Part shown: positions 15,181 through 23,173 of the stretch, piece by piece
How the letters are laid out: every line of letters begins with the position of its first letter
Position numbering within the stretch: the stretch's first letter is position 1
NCBI GenBank assembly: GCA_023402075.1
Contig: JAEXCS010000038.1
Location: 1 to 33,337, forward strand
Length of the DNA stretch: 33,337 bases
Origin: Bacillota bacterium
GTDB taxonomy: Bacteria > Bacillota > Clostridia > Oscillospirales > Oscillospiraceae
Reading direction: 5' to 3'
Made by a program: the position numbers and the translations under genes
Notes under the pieces: model-generated
Databases searched by the model: none
Seen by the model: only the letters and a program-made list of their open reading frames with translations
Told to the model about the DNA's origin: nothing

Positions 15181-16707
15181 TCAGCCGTCTTCCTCCGCAG
15201 TGTCAAATGAATCGCCTTTGGCCTGCGCCATTTTTTTCTCTTTAAGATTTTTACGGACGGTAATTGTGCAGAACACCACGGCGATAATTAAGAATGCACA
15301 GGAAATGGGGCGCGTGAAGAAAATGCTCCAGCTGCCATGACTGGCCTGCAGCGCACGGCGCAGATTTTCTTCAAACATGGGTCCCAGAATAAAGCCGATA
15401 ATCAGCGGAGTGCCGGGCAGCTTAAATACTTTGAAGAAAAGTCCAATCAGCCCAAAAATCAATACGCACTTTACATCAAATATCCGGTTGTCGCTGGAAA
15501 AAGCGCCCACGCAGCACATAACCATGATAATGGGCAGCAGAATGTGCTTGGGGATATCCAGCAGCTTTGCGAAAACAGGCAGTCCCAGTCTTTCAAAGAC
15601 AAACATAAAAATGGTGGAGACAATCAGGGCAAGATAAATGCCGTACACATATTGACCGGACTTCTCAAAAATCAGCGGGCCGGGGCTGATGCCTTGGACA
15701 AGCAATCCGCCAAGAAAAACGGCGGCCACGGTATTACCCGGAATGCCCATGCACAGCAAGGGAACCAAAGATCCGCCGATGACTGCGTTATTCGCTGTTT
15801 CTGAGGCGATTACGCCCTCGATAATGCCGGTTCCAAACTTTTCGGGATGCTTTGAGCGGTTCTTTTCCGCTGTATAAGCAAGCAGGCCGCCTGTGGATCC
15901 GCCAATTCCGGGCAAGATTCCAATTCCTATGCCAATTAAGGAAGAAATTAAAAAGTTTGGAATCATGGTCACAAACTCTTTAACGGACATACCATAGCCG
16001 CGCAAGTGGTATTTTTTCTTTTCGGCTTCCTTGCTTAAGTCACGGCGCTCAAACCCGGCCGCAATGATATCTGTAACTGCAAACACACCGATCAGCAAAA
16101 CGGTAATGTCAAAGCCGGACATCAACTGATAATTCCCAAAGGTAAAGCGGGTGGTGGCATCAATCGGAGCCATGCCAACCATGGCAATGGCAATTCCGAA
16201 CAAGCCGGAAAGCAGCCCTTTCAGCATATCTTTGCCGGAGAGAGAGGCAATGATGGTAAGGGAGAAGACGGAAACCGCAAAGTATTCCGTGGCGCCAAAA
16301 AGCAGGCAGACCTTAGCCAATGCGGGAGAAATAAACATGAGCGCAAAAATTCCCAGCAAAGAGCCAATGGCTGAAGACAGAATTCCAACGCCCAATGCCC
16401 GGCCGGCCTCGCCCTTATCTGCCATGGGTCCGCCATCAAATACCGTGGAAATAGAGGAGGGGGTTCCTGGGATTTTCAAAAGAATCGCAGAAATCAGCCC
16501 TCCGGAAATGCCCCCCATGTACAAGCCGACCAGAAGCGCTAATCCGGTGGTGGGTTCCATACTGAAGGTCAGGGGAAGAAACAGAACCACAGCCATGGTG
16601 GCAGACAGGCCGGGGATAGAACCAAAGATAATGCCAATCATGGTGCCAGCCCAAATCAGGGCCAGACACAGGGGGTTAAAGACATTGGCAAACGCAGTAG
16701 CAAGCAT
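15181..16707 (-). CDS. tctA: Tripartite tricarboxylate transporter, large permease TctA
   Basis: A 508-residue membrane protein with about eleven spans. The N-terminal signature TMIGIIFGSIPGLSATM, followed by a Leu-Pro-Leu turn, is the TctA family core, and a second Gly-rich PGIGGST repeat occurs near residue 260. TctA forms the transport channel driven by the ion gradient and takes substrate from the periplasmic-type binding protein TctC. GGGAGG before the ATG supports the start. tctB lies 13 bases upstream. The transported acid is unknown; the other operon members suggest a hydroxylated carboxylate. Confidence 0.9.
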   Translation of the reverse strand: MLATAFANVFNPLCLALIWAGTMIGIIFGSIPGLSATMAVVLFLPLTFSMEPTTGLALLVGLYMGGISGGLISAILLKIPGTPSSISTVFDGGPMADKGEAGRALGVGILSSAIGSLLGIFALMFISPALAKVCLLFGATEYFAVSVFSLTIIASLSGKDMLKGLLSGLFGIAIAMVGMAPIDATTRFTFGNYQLMSGFDITVLLIGVFAVTDIIAAGFERRDLSKEAEKKKYHLRGYGMSVKEFVTMIPNFLISSLIGIGIGILPGIGGSTGGLLAYTAEKNRSKHPEKFGTGIIEGVIASETANNAVIGGSLVPLLCMGIPGNTVAAVFLGGLLVQGISPGPLIFEKSGQYVYGIYLALIVSTIFMFVFERLGLPVFAKLLDIPKHILLPIIMVMCCVGAFSSDNRIFDVKCVLIFGLIGLFFKVFKLPGTPLIIGFILGPMFEENLRRALQASHGSWSIFFTRPISCAFLIIAVVFCTITVRKNLKEKKMAQAKGDSFDTAEEDG

Positions 16708-16720
16708 AACGTTCCCTCCC

Positions 16721-17191
16721 TTAGAAACCGAAGATGCCCTTGGGCAGCGGCATCTTGATTACAAACACAAACAGAAGATCAATTATCAGCGGTAAAACTA
16801 CGCTGATAACGGCAAACAAAAGGGGCTTGCGGTTTTCCCGATTGCTCATCAGCAATATCTGCGCAAACAGATATACCATGCTGGACAGCAAAAATCCCAC
16901 GGGTTCAAAGCTTAGCATATATGCTGCCATCAGCGCCACTGTGCCCACGCCGCCCGGAAGATCGCTGTTGGATTTCTTCGCAGCCGCAGCCGCAGGTTTC
17001 TTTTCCGTCAGCGTAAGAATGAGCTTTGCGGCGGCAACGATCATAATGCAAATCGCAATAAACTTTGGAACAAAGCCAGACCCCACATCTGTTTCAATCA
17101 TTTTGTTTATGCCGAGGGAAAAGTAGGCCATAGCGGCGCCAAAAACAAGGAAAATTGCAGAACAGAGAATGTCGCTTTTTTTACTGGTCAT
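16721..17191 (-). CDS. tctB: Tripartite tricarboxylate transporter, small subunit TctB
   Basis: A 156-residue protein with four probable membrane segments (about 10-27, 41-62, 82-104 and 120-148), the standard TctB form. It sits between the binding-protein and large-permease genes in the usual order. GAAGGGG lies just before the ATG. A Lys/Ala-rich loop at residues 64-76 is the only feature out of the ordinary. Its exact role in the complex is not established for the family beyond being required for transport. Confidence 0.85.
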   Translation of the reverse strand: MTSKKSDILCSAIFLVFGAAMAYFSLGINKMIETDVGSGFVPKFIAICIMIVAAAKLILTLTEKKPAAAAAKKSNSDLPGGVGTVALMAAYMLSFEPVGFLLSSMVYLFAQILLMSNRENRKPLLFAVISVVLPLIIDLLFVFVIKMPLPKGIFGF

Positions 17192-17211
17192 TTATATCCC
17201 CTTCTCACAAG

Positions 17212-17245
17212 CTTCCGACACCGCAGACGTTTACGGTGTCGGAAG
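17212..17245 (-). promoter_or_regulatory. Intercistronic stem-loop between tctC and tctB
   Basis: CTTCCGACACCG (17212-17223) pairs perfectly with CGGTGTCGGAAG (17234-17245). No T-tract follows on the minus strand, so it is probably a 3' stabilising or partially attenuating hairpin that lets the binding protein be made in excess over the permease. Confidence 0.6.
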
Positions 17246-17276
17246 AAACTTGGTTGTTATTGAAGTTTAAGTTGCG

Positions 17277-18302
17277 TTAACCCGCAAGTCCGGCTTTCAG
17301 CATCTCTACTTCCGCAGGGTCTTCCGTATTCATGGTGGCAGCATCGCGGAACAGAGGCTTTGCAAAGTAGGAAGCCAGAACGTCCGCAAAGCTGGGGTCT
17401 GACACAACTTCTTCGCAAGCAGCACTCAGCTTATCAATGATTGCCTGATCAGTACCCTTGGGGAACTTGACTTCATACTTCTTGGCTGTAACCACGTTTG
17501 CATAGCCCTGTTCCACAAAAGTGGGGAAATTAATGCCGTCCACAGGTTGCGCTGCCATCACACCGAGGCAAACCAGATCGCCGCTCTCAATGTAATCCTT
17601 TACATTCATGTAATTCACTGCCAGCAAATCCACCTGACCGCCTAACAGGGCGGTCATGCGGGTAGCGGAATCACTTCCCACGTCAATGTTATCAAATGTA
17701 ACATCTGCGTCCCGCTCCAGCATCTGTCCCACATACTGAGTGGTAGAACCAAACACGGTGGAATAACGGATGACACCGGGAGTGGCCTTGGCGTCCACAA
17801 TCATATCCTCCAGATTCTCCCATCCGTGGCTATACTGTCCATATTCACCGCCCTGTGCCACCGCCACAAGGCTGTAAGTCTCATCAATGGCAACCGTGCA
17901 GCAATTGGCAAAGTCCTCGGTATAAGAGAAGTCCACCGTACCGGTGGCTTCCTGCACCAAAGCGGCGCCCGTGTGGGTAAACAGCAGGTTATACCCGTCG
18001 TTTTTCTTACTCATCACTTCCTTCGCCGCCACGACGCCGGAACCGCCGGTCAGGTTGGTAACCACAAAGGTCTGCCCAAGCTTTTCTCCCACACGCTGGA
18101 ACAGAGCCCGGCAATATGTATCCGTGTCGCCGCCGGCGCTGTAAGGCAGCGTCACCGTCACCGTACCTGTGGGCCAATCCGTATCGCCTGTGGCGCCGGA
18201 GGTGCTGGCAGCAGAGCTTCCGGAAGGTTGGCTGCCGCATCCCGATAACAATGCTGTGCAGGAAATTGCCAGAGCCAGTGCAAAAGATAAATACTTTTTC
18301 AT
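17277..18302 (-). CDS. tctC: Tripartite tricarboxylate transporter substrate-binding lipoprotein TctC
   Basis: A 341-residue protein with a lipoprotein signal ending in the lipobox LLSGC, then a Ser/Gly/Ala-rich linker and a TctC (Bug-type) binding domain beginning at about residue 45 with VTVTLPYSAGGDTD. It would be anchored outside the membrane and deliver substrate to TctA/TctB. GAGGAGAG before the ATG supports the start. It follows the RraA-like gene after 61 bases. The ligand pocket cannot be read from sequence, so the substrate is open. Confidence 0.9.
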   Translation of the reverse strand: MKKYLSFALALAISCTALLSGCGSQPSGSSAASTSGATGDTDWPTGTVTVTLPYSAGGDTDTYCRALFQRVGEKLGQTFVVTNLTGGSGVVAAKEVMSKKNDGYNLLFTHTGAALVQEATGTVDFSYTEDFANCCTVAIDETYSLVAVAQGGEYGQYSHGWENLEDMIVDAKATPGVIRYSTVFGSTTQYVGQMLERDADVTFDNIDVGSDSATRMTALLGGQVDLLAVNYMNVKDYIESGDLVCLGVMAAQPVDGINFPTFVEQGYANVVTAKKYEVKFPKGTDQAIIDKLSAACEEVVSDPSFADVLASYFAKPLFRDAATMNTEDPAEVEMLKAGLAG

Positions 18303-18363
18303 AATAATTCTCTCCTCTTTATTTTGGGTATTTAATCAATTACCAGTGGTTATTTCAAATCAG

Positions 18364-19065
18364 TCAGGAATGGTAAACGTCGTCGATAATTTCAAATTCC
18401 TTCTCATTCAATGACTTCTCAACCCACAAACGATTTGCTGTTCCATTCTTGGCCGCAGCCAGTTTTTTTTCATCCGCTTCTTGAAATGCCTTTGCATTTT
18501 CAAGAATCACAGCCATATCTTTTTGCGGAATGACGATCACACCGTCAGGATCGCCCAGAATGATGTCTCCGGGATTGACACTGATGTTGCCGCAGGCAAT
18601 CGGCACGTTGACTTCGCCGGGACCGTCCTTGTAGGGGCCGCCGGGCGTGGTGCCGGTACAGTAGACAGGAAAGTCCCATTTACCAATCTCATCAATGTCA
18701 CGAATTGGGCCGTCAAGCACAATGCCTGCCACTTTTTTAGTGTGTTTCAGATAGGCCATCATGATCTCGCCCATCAAGGCCCGGCTGTCATCACCCTCGT
18801 TGGATACGACCAGCACGTCGCCCTCCTGACAGAAGTTTAACGCTGCATGAAGCGCCAGATTGTCGCCCGCACGGGCCTTGACCGTGAACGCAGGCCCCAC
18901 CATCATCTGCTCCAGCGGGCTGCTGACAAGATGGATGCGTGGATGCATCGCGCAGCTACGCCCCATCACATCGGCGGTATTTGACGCGGGAATAGACTTG
19001 AATTGCATCATAAGCTGTGGATCCGGCAACTGACGCTTAAGGTAAATACGCTTTCCAACCGGCAT
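18364..19065 (-). CDS. RraA-family aldolase/decarboxylase-like protein
   Basis: A 233-residue member of the RraA/HMG-aldolase family. The active-site blocks are present: GPIRDIDEI with the conserved Arg-Asp pair, GGPYKDGPGEVNVPI, and CGNISVNPGDIILGDPDGV. Enzymes of this fold cleave 4-hydroxy-4-methyl-2-oxoglutarate or similar hydroxy-oxo acids to pyruvate, or decarboxylate oxaloacetate; other members have no catalytic role and bind RNase E. In a catabolic operon with a transporter and a dehydrogenase the aldolase role is more likely. AGGAGGGG precedes the ATG. It is the first gene of the operon, directly behind the RpiR-type operator. Confidence 0.8.
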   Translation of the reverse strand: MPVGKRIYLKRQLPDPQLMMQFKSIPASNTADVMGRSCAMHPRIHLVSSPLEQMMVGPAFTVKARAGDNLALHAALNFCQEGDVLVVSNEGDDSRALMGEIMMAYLKHTKKVAGIVLDGPIRDIDEIGKWDFPVYCTGTTPGGPYKDGPGEVNVPIACGNISVNPGDIILGDPDGVIVIPQKDMAVILENAKAFQEADEKKLAAAKNGTANRLWVEKSLNEKEFEIIDDVYHS

Positions 19066-19118
19066 GTGAAACCCCTCCTAGAAACCATAAATTTTATATA
19101 GACAGCGTTCACACGTTT

Positions 19119-19154
19119 ATCATAAACACATAATCACGTTTTGTAACATGTTTT
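19119..19154 (-). promoter_or_regulatory. Promoter and operator of the TTT/RraA operon
   Basis: On the minus strand TTACAA (19146-19141), 16 bases and TATGAT (19124-19119) form a promoter about 55 bases upstream of the RraA-like start. The 15-base element AAAACATGTTACAAA (19154-19140) overlaps the -35 box and is identical to the one at the RpiR-type regulator gene, which points to repression by blocking polymerase. Confidence 0.65.
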
Positions 19155-19311
19155 TTAATTATGGTAAAATTGTGAAACTAATTCTTTTATAGGCTTTTTT
19201 TTATTTAAATGCAAGAGTGTTTAGAAGAAATCTTCAAAAATGACAAAATATTTAAATTTAATTGTGCGAAATGCCAAGTGTTGAATTTTTCGGCAGAAAA
19301 TGGCGTGTTAA

Positions 19312-19353
19312 CAAAAGAAAAAACCGCCATAATCCTTAATTAGGATCAGGCGG
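19312..19353 (-). terminator. Rho-independent terminator, minus strand
   Basis: Minus-strand CCGCC..ATCCT pairs with AGGAT..GGCGG and is followed by TTTTTTCTTTTG. No protein gene ends just before it, so it appears to close a short non-coding or unrecognised transcript from about 19505 to 19312. The rest of 19066-19680, outside the promoter, the two terminators and the stem-loops between them, shows nothing I can name. Confidence 0.6.
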
Positions 19354-19462
19354 CATACAAATATGAGAGAAACGGCGCACTTTCCGTGAGGGGTACGTGC
19401 TTCGCACGGTTTCGGCGGGAATACGCCAAAGCGCCAATCGTCATTTGACGTTAACCAAAAAG

Positions 19463-19502
19463 AAAGCAGATGTTGAACATCCGGTTCAGCATCTGCTTTT
19501 TT
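19463..19502. terminator. Bidirectional hairpin terminator
   Basis: AAAGCAGATG (19463-19472) and CATCTGCTTT (19490-19499) pair, with inner TGAAC/GTTCA pairing, and a T-run follows on the plus strand; the minus side also has TTTCTTTTTGG. With the terminator at 19312-19353 it brackets a structured segment containing a CGTGC/GCACG stem-loop. Confidence 0.65.
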
Positions 19503-19582
19503 AATTTGCAATAAAAAGCACTAAAAATTAATACATCTTATTTTTGTAAAAAAGCAAGGAAAATCGCATAGCATGTAAAAAT

Positions 19583-19608
19583 CCGCAGCGACAATCGCTG
19601 CGGCTTTT
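19583..19608. terminator. Terminator downstream of abrB
   Basis: CCGCAGCGA and TCGCTGCGG form a nine-base-pair stem with a CAA loop. On the minus strand ATTTTTAC follows, so it ends the abrB transcript; a CTTTTCC tail on the plus side allows two-way use. Confidence 0.75.
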
Positions 19609-19677
19609 CCAGAAAGGCCGAGTATGAGAAGGGATGCAAGAAAAAAGTGCTGGTGCGCCGCCGGATTTAAAAAGAGA

Positions 19678-19923
19678 TTACTGCAGGTCGGTCAGCTCAC
19701 GCAGGCACTTGGGACAAATGTTTTTGCCCTTAAACTGGACGATATCTTTGTTGCTGTCACAGAAGATGCAGCTGGGTTTGTATTTTTTGAGAATGACGGA
19801 GTTACCTTCCACATAGATTTCCAATGCATCCTTTTCCGCAATGTCAAGCGTGCGACGCATTTCGATCGGAAGTACTATGCGGCCCAATTCGTCGACCTTC
19901 CGCACAATTCCGGTTGATTTCAT
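19678..19923 (-). CDS. abrB: AbrB-family transition-state regulator with C-terminal zinc-ribbon-like motif
   Basis: An 81-residue DNA-binding protein. Residues 1-50 are nearly the Bacillus AbrB N-terminal swapped-hairpin domain (STGIVRKVDELGRIVLPIEM and EKDALEIYV). The C-terminus differs from Bacillus AbrB: it carries CIFC (about residues 52-55) and CPKC (70-73), a likely Zn site in place of the usual multimerisation domain. It would act as a global regulator of the shift from growth to sporulation. It is divergent from spmAB. A TTGACA on the minus strand at 20001-19996 may be its -35 box; the -10 is weak. Confidence 0.9.
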   Translation of the reverse strand: MKSTGIVRKVDELGRIVLPIEMRRTLDIAEKDALEIYVEGNSVILKKYKPSCIFCDSNKDIVQFKGKNICPKCLRELTDLQ

Positions 19924-19968
19924 AATTTATCTCCTTTTCCGCGATTGTTTCTGTAATTCTTTGGCTTT

Positions 19969-20068
19969 TTGACAATAACATAGAATGTAATATTTTGTCA
20001 ATTCCTTTTAAGAACTTTTACAATTATTTATACTTATTTCATATTTTGTCCTTCCGTTGAGGACAAAA
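19969..20068. promoter_or_regulatory. Divergent control region abrB/spmA with two inverted repeats
   Basis: TTGACAA (19969-19975) and TTGTCAA (19995-20001) form one dyad that places a consensus -35 hexamer on each strand. A second dyad, TTTTGTCC (20044-20051) and GGACAAAA (20061-20068), lies closer to spmA. Either could be an operator, for example for AbrB itself; no clear sporulation sigma-factor promoter was found for spmA. Confidence 0.35.
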
Positions 20069-20133
20069 ATGGCGCTTTTTAAACACTTTGCTATTTTATG
20101 CGATTTCCATTAATTAAGATATGGAGGAAAGAA

Positions 20134-20718
20134 ATGGCGATGGCGTTTTTGTGGACCGGAATGGTTCTATTGTCTGTGATATTTGGCCTGATCAACGGAC
20201 GGATGGAGGCGGTTTCTTCAGCCGCTCTGGAAGGCGCGGGAAGCGCAATTCAGCTATGCATTTCCATGGCCGGCGTACTCTGTCTGTGGAGCGGTGTGAT
20301 GGAGATAATGAATCGGTGCGGACTGTCCGCCAAGCTGGCCCGCGCGTTTCGCCCGATTCTTAAAGCCCTGCTGCCTAACGCAAGCCGGGATGAAAAAACG
20401 CTGGCAGCAGTCTCCGCCAATGTCTCCGCCAATCTTTTGGGACTGGGGAATGCGGCCACGCCCCTTGGCATGCAGGCTGCCAGACGGATGGCTGTGGGAC
20501 AGAATGGGGTGGCCAGCGACGAGCTGTGCCTGCTGGTGGTGCTGAATACGGCCTCCATCCAGCTCATTCCCGCTACGGTTGCTTCCGTCCGGTCCGCTGC
20601 GGGCGCTGCTGCTCCGTTTGACATTCTGCCAGCAGTATGGCTTGCTTCGGTGCTAAGCGTGGCTGCGGGGTTGGCGGCGGCAAAGCTGATGGCCTTTCTG
20701 GACAGGAGGCGGACATGA
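20134..20718 (+). CDS. spmA: Spore maturation protein A
   Basis: A 194-residue membrane protein of the nucleoside-recognition (Gate) domain family with about five hydrophobic segments and the conserved NASANLLGLGNAATPLG-like core (here VSANLLGLGNAATPLGMQA). In Bacillus SpmA and SpmB act together in spore-core dehydration. I start at the ATG at 20134 because GGAGG lies six bases before it; a GTG/ATG further upstream at 20098 lacks a site. The stop overlaps the spmB start (ATGA), which implies coupled translation. Confidence 0.9.
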   Translation: MAMAFLWTGMVLLSVIFGLINGRMEAVSSAALEGAGSAIQLCISMAGVLCLWSGVMEIMNRCGLSAKLARAFRPILKALLPNASRDEKTLAAVSANVSANLLGLGNAATPLGMQAARRMAVGQNGVASDELCLLVVLNTASIQLIPATVASVRSAAGAAAPFDILPAVWLASVLSVAAGLAAAKLMAFLDRRRT

Positions 20719-21236
20719 GTCCCTCTGCCATGGTGATTCCCGCCCTGCTGGCAGGAACAGCGCTCATCGCCCTGTGGCGGCGCGTGGATGTATACGGAGC
20801 GCTGACCGCCGGGGCGGGAGAGGGCCTAAGTGTGATTTTCAAGATTGCCCCCGCTCTGGTGGGGCTGCTGACTGCCGTGGCCATGTTTCGGGCTTCTGGG
20901 GCCATGGAGTGGCTGTCTGTCTTGTGCACGCCGCTGCTGGAAAAACTGGGCATTCCTCCGGAGCTGACGCCGCTGATGCTGGTGCGGCCTATTTCCGGAA
21001 GCGGCGCTCTGGCAGTGGGCAGCGAGGTGATGCAGGCTTACGGCCCGGACAGCTATGTGGGTCGGGTGGCGGCGGTTATGCTGGGCAGCACGGAGACGAC
21101 CTTTTACACCATCGCCGTTTACTTCGGAGCGGCAGGAATTATCCGCACCCGGCACACCGTTCCCGCCGCACTGACTGCCGATCTTGCAGGGTTTATCGCT
21201 TCGGCTCTGGCGGTGCGCATTTTTTTCGGTACATAG
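20715..21236 (+). CDS. spmB: Spore maturation protein B
   Basis: A 173-residue membrane protein of the same Gate family, with the typical LVRPISGSGALAVGSE and LGSTETTFYTIAVYFG blocks. It normally works with SpmA in spore maturation. GGAGG six bases before the ATG at 20715 sets the start, giving a four-base overlap with spmA. The operon ends at the hairpin at 21244-21271. Presence of the pair indicates an endospore former. Confidence 0.9.
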   Translation: MSPSAMVIPALLAGTALIALWRRVDVYGALTAGAGEGLSVIFKIAPALVGLLTAVAMFRASGAMEWLSVLCTPLLEKLGIPPELTPLMLVRPISGSGALAVGSEVMQAYGPDSYVGRVAAVMLGSTETTFYTIAVYFGAAGIIRTRHTVPAALTADLAGFIASALAVRIFFGT

Positions 21237-21243
21237 ACAAACT

Positions 21244-21271
21244 GTCCGGCCGCCTTTTCGGGCGGCCGGAC
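21244..21271. terminator. Strong GC hairpin between convergent spmB and cdd
   Basis: GTCCGGCCGCC and GGCGGCCGGAC form an 11-base-pair stem with a short loop. It lies between the convergent ends of spmB and cdd and probably ends both transcripts, although T-tracts are poor on both sides. Confidence 0.65.
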
Positions 21272-21305
21272 GAAACGCATAAAAGCTTGAAAATAAGGAA
21301 TGCTT

Positions 21306-21695
21306 TTACAGATACGATTGGTCAAAGCCGTGGGGCAGCAGCTCTTCCATGGTGAAGGACTGCTCCTCGCCCTTTGCGTTAAGGCAGATGACTTCCAGCT
21401 TGGGGGCAAACTCCTTCATAAACTGCCGGCACATCCCGCAGGGGACGCAGGGGCCTTCACTTTTACCCGCCACCACAATGCGCACAAAGTCCCGATGGCC
21501 CTCGCTGATGGCTTTGCCCATGGCGGTGCGCTCCGCGCAGGTGCCCACGGGATAAGCGGCATTTTCAATGTTGCAGCCGGTGTACACCGTCCCGTCGGCG
21601 CACTCCAGCGCCGCGCCCACAGGAAAGTGGGAGTAAGGGCAATATGCTTTGTCCAGCATCCCGGCCGCCGCCGCTTTTAATTCCTCTCGCGTCAT
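21306..21695 (-). CDS. cdd: Cytidine deaminase
   Basis: A 129-residue protein of usual length for the tetrameric cytidine deaminase that converts cytidine and deoxycytidine to uridine forms in pyrimidine salvage. The zinc-site motifs CNIENAAYPVGTCAERTA and PCGMCRQF are intact, including the catalytic Glu in CAER. AAAGGAACGG before the ATG supports the start. It follows the polysaccharide-deacetylase gene after 21 bases on the same strand, probably in one transcript, although no functional link is evident. Confidence 0.92.
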   Translation of the reverse strand: MTREELKAAAAGMLDKAYCPYSHFPVGAALECADGTVYTGCNIENAAYPVGTCAERTAMGKAISEGHRDFVRIVVAGKSEGPCVPCGMCRQFMKEFAPKLEVICLNAKGEEQSFTMEELLPHGFDQSYL

Positions 21696-21716
21696 AAAAA
21701 CCGTTCCTTTCAGTTG

Positions 21717-22949
21717 TTACTTCCAATCCACAGCCCGCTGGGGGCGGACGTCTACATCCATGATGTCCTTGGCATCGTAAAATTGCAGATACCGGTCCCG
21801 GGAGTGGCGCAGGGTGGTGCCGTCGGGATGGAGTCGGTCGCAGATGACCGCGCAGATGTCCTTCTTAATATAGCTGAAGCTCTCCACGCCCACGGATGCG
21901 AACACCCGGAAGCCCTGACTCTGGAGGTACTGGAACACTGGCCCGGTTTTCGTCCAGTCGTTCCCGTCGGGGCGTTCTCCGTGGGGATAGTACAAAATAG
22001 TGGTCTTTCCCACCAGACTGCCCACCTCGTCAAACCACCGCTTGGTGTCCGCCTGAACTGTTTCCAAGGACTTGGCGCCCAAACGGATGTGGCCCCAGGT
22101 ATGGCTGCCGAAGGTCCAGCCGGTGCGCTTCAGCTCGGCAATGATGGGCTTTACCGCTTCAATCTCTTTTTGCCGCGCCGCTTCCTGCTCCACTGTCCAG
22201 CTTTTGGTGTCTGTCTGGGTGCGATAGCCCAAAATGCCGCAATACCCTGTCAGGGACAGGCTTCCTTTCGCGCCGAAGGGAGAGAAATCCGGGTGCTCCC
22301 GGACAAACTTGTCCAAAATCGGCAGAGCGTCCAAATCCTGAGAGATGACCTCGCTGCCCTGCGGGTCTTTACCCTCGCTCCAAATCAGGCCGTCGTCCCC
22401 GATGATCAATTTATATGTCAGCCCGTCCTTGAGCATGTATGGATAATAGTTTACATCGTCATAGGACAGAATCAAAGGCTTTTTTCCCTCGGGCAGATAC
22501 AATGTGTTGCGAACCATCACGGGCTGTCCGCCCTCATCGGTGGTTTCCCGCCACACATCCCCGATGTCCACCAGAACGTAGCCTTTGTCGTAGACGCTTT
22601 GCAAAATTTTGTTATACTCGTTCACGGTCACCATGAAATCGTCCAGACCGTTGGCCTGCGCGTCCCCGTCAAAGGCAAGCTCGGGATAAGCAATGACAGG
22701 ATGGAAAAACAGGTGCTCCACAATCCCGTCCCACGCCACGTAGGGCACGCCGTCCACCGCGTCGCCCGCAGGCGCTACGGTGGGGTCAGAAATGGTATAG
22801 GGTTCTATTTGTGGAGCCTCCGGCTCGGCAGAGGAAGACGCGGAAGAGGAGGCGGAGCCGCCGGAGCCAACACCGCTCGCGGTCTGGCCGCAGGCGGCCA
22901 AAGACGTAAGCAGGGAGAGCGCTAGGAAAAGCGGCAGGAATCGACGCAT
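21717..22949 (-). CDS. Polysaccharide deacetylase (NodB-type) lipoprotein
   Basis: A 410-residue exported protein. The signal ends in the lipobox SLAAC at about residue 20, followed by a Ser/Gly/Ala-rich linker. The catalytic domain shows LSYDDVNYYP (metal-binding Asp pair), FGSHTWGHIRLG (metal His pair) and TTILYYPHGERP, the NodB-fold signatures of enzymes that remove acetyl groups from peptidoglycan or other glycans. It is probably active and surface anchored. The ATG at 22949 has GGGTG about ten bases upstream. Between it and the nifS promoter (22950-23170) there is no gene. Confidence 0.85.
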   Translation of the reverse strand: MRRFLPLFLALSLLTSLAACGQTASGVGSGGSASSSASSSAEPEAPQIEPYTISDPTVAPAGDAVDGVPYVAWDGIVEHLFFHPVIAYPELAFDGDAQANGLDDFMVTVNEYNKILQSVYDKGYVLVDIGDVWRETTDEGGQPVMVRNTLYLPEGKKPLILSYDDVNYYPYMLKDGLTYKLIIGDDGLIWSEGKDPQGSEVISQDLDALPILDKFVREHPDFSPFGAKGSLSLTGYCGILGYRTQTDTKSWTVEQEAARQKEIEAVKPIIAELKRTGWTFGSHTWGHIRLGAKSLETVQADTKRWFDEVGSLVGKTTILYYPHGERPDGNDWTKTGPVFQYLQSQGFRVFASVGVESFSYIKKDICAVICDRLHPDGTTLRHSRDRYLQFYDAKDIMDVDVRPQRAVDWK

Positions 22950-23173
22950 ATGAATGACACCCTTTCTAAACGGTTAAAGCAGAGCCGCGCAAGCCGCAGC
23001 CGCCGTTTTTTTCTTATATTAATCAGTATATCAGGTTAATCGACAAAATAAAACACCAAAAGGTTACAAAATTGGGTGCTTCTTTAAAGTGCACTGTGCC
23101 AGAGACACTCCGCCTGATTTTCCTGCTCCGGCATAGCGTACACAAAAAAATGGCAGATACCCAATTACCATAC

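Noticed and set aside
19308..19511. 67-codon minus-strand frame (possible small protein)
   Set aside because: It runs through two terminator hairpins and has no ribosome-binding site; kept only as a structured non-coding block.
21714..22925. Long 403-codon open frame on the plus strand
   Set aside because: It is the antisense shadow of the polysaccharide-deacetylase gene, which has a lipobox, NodB motifs and a ribosome-binding site; the plus frame has none of these.
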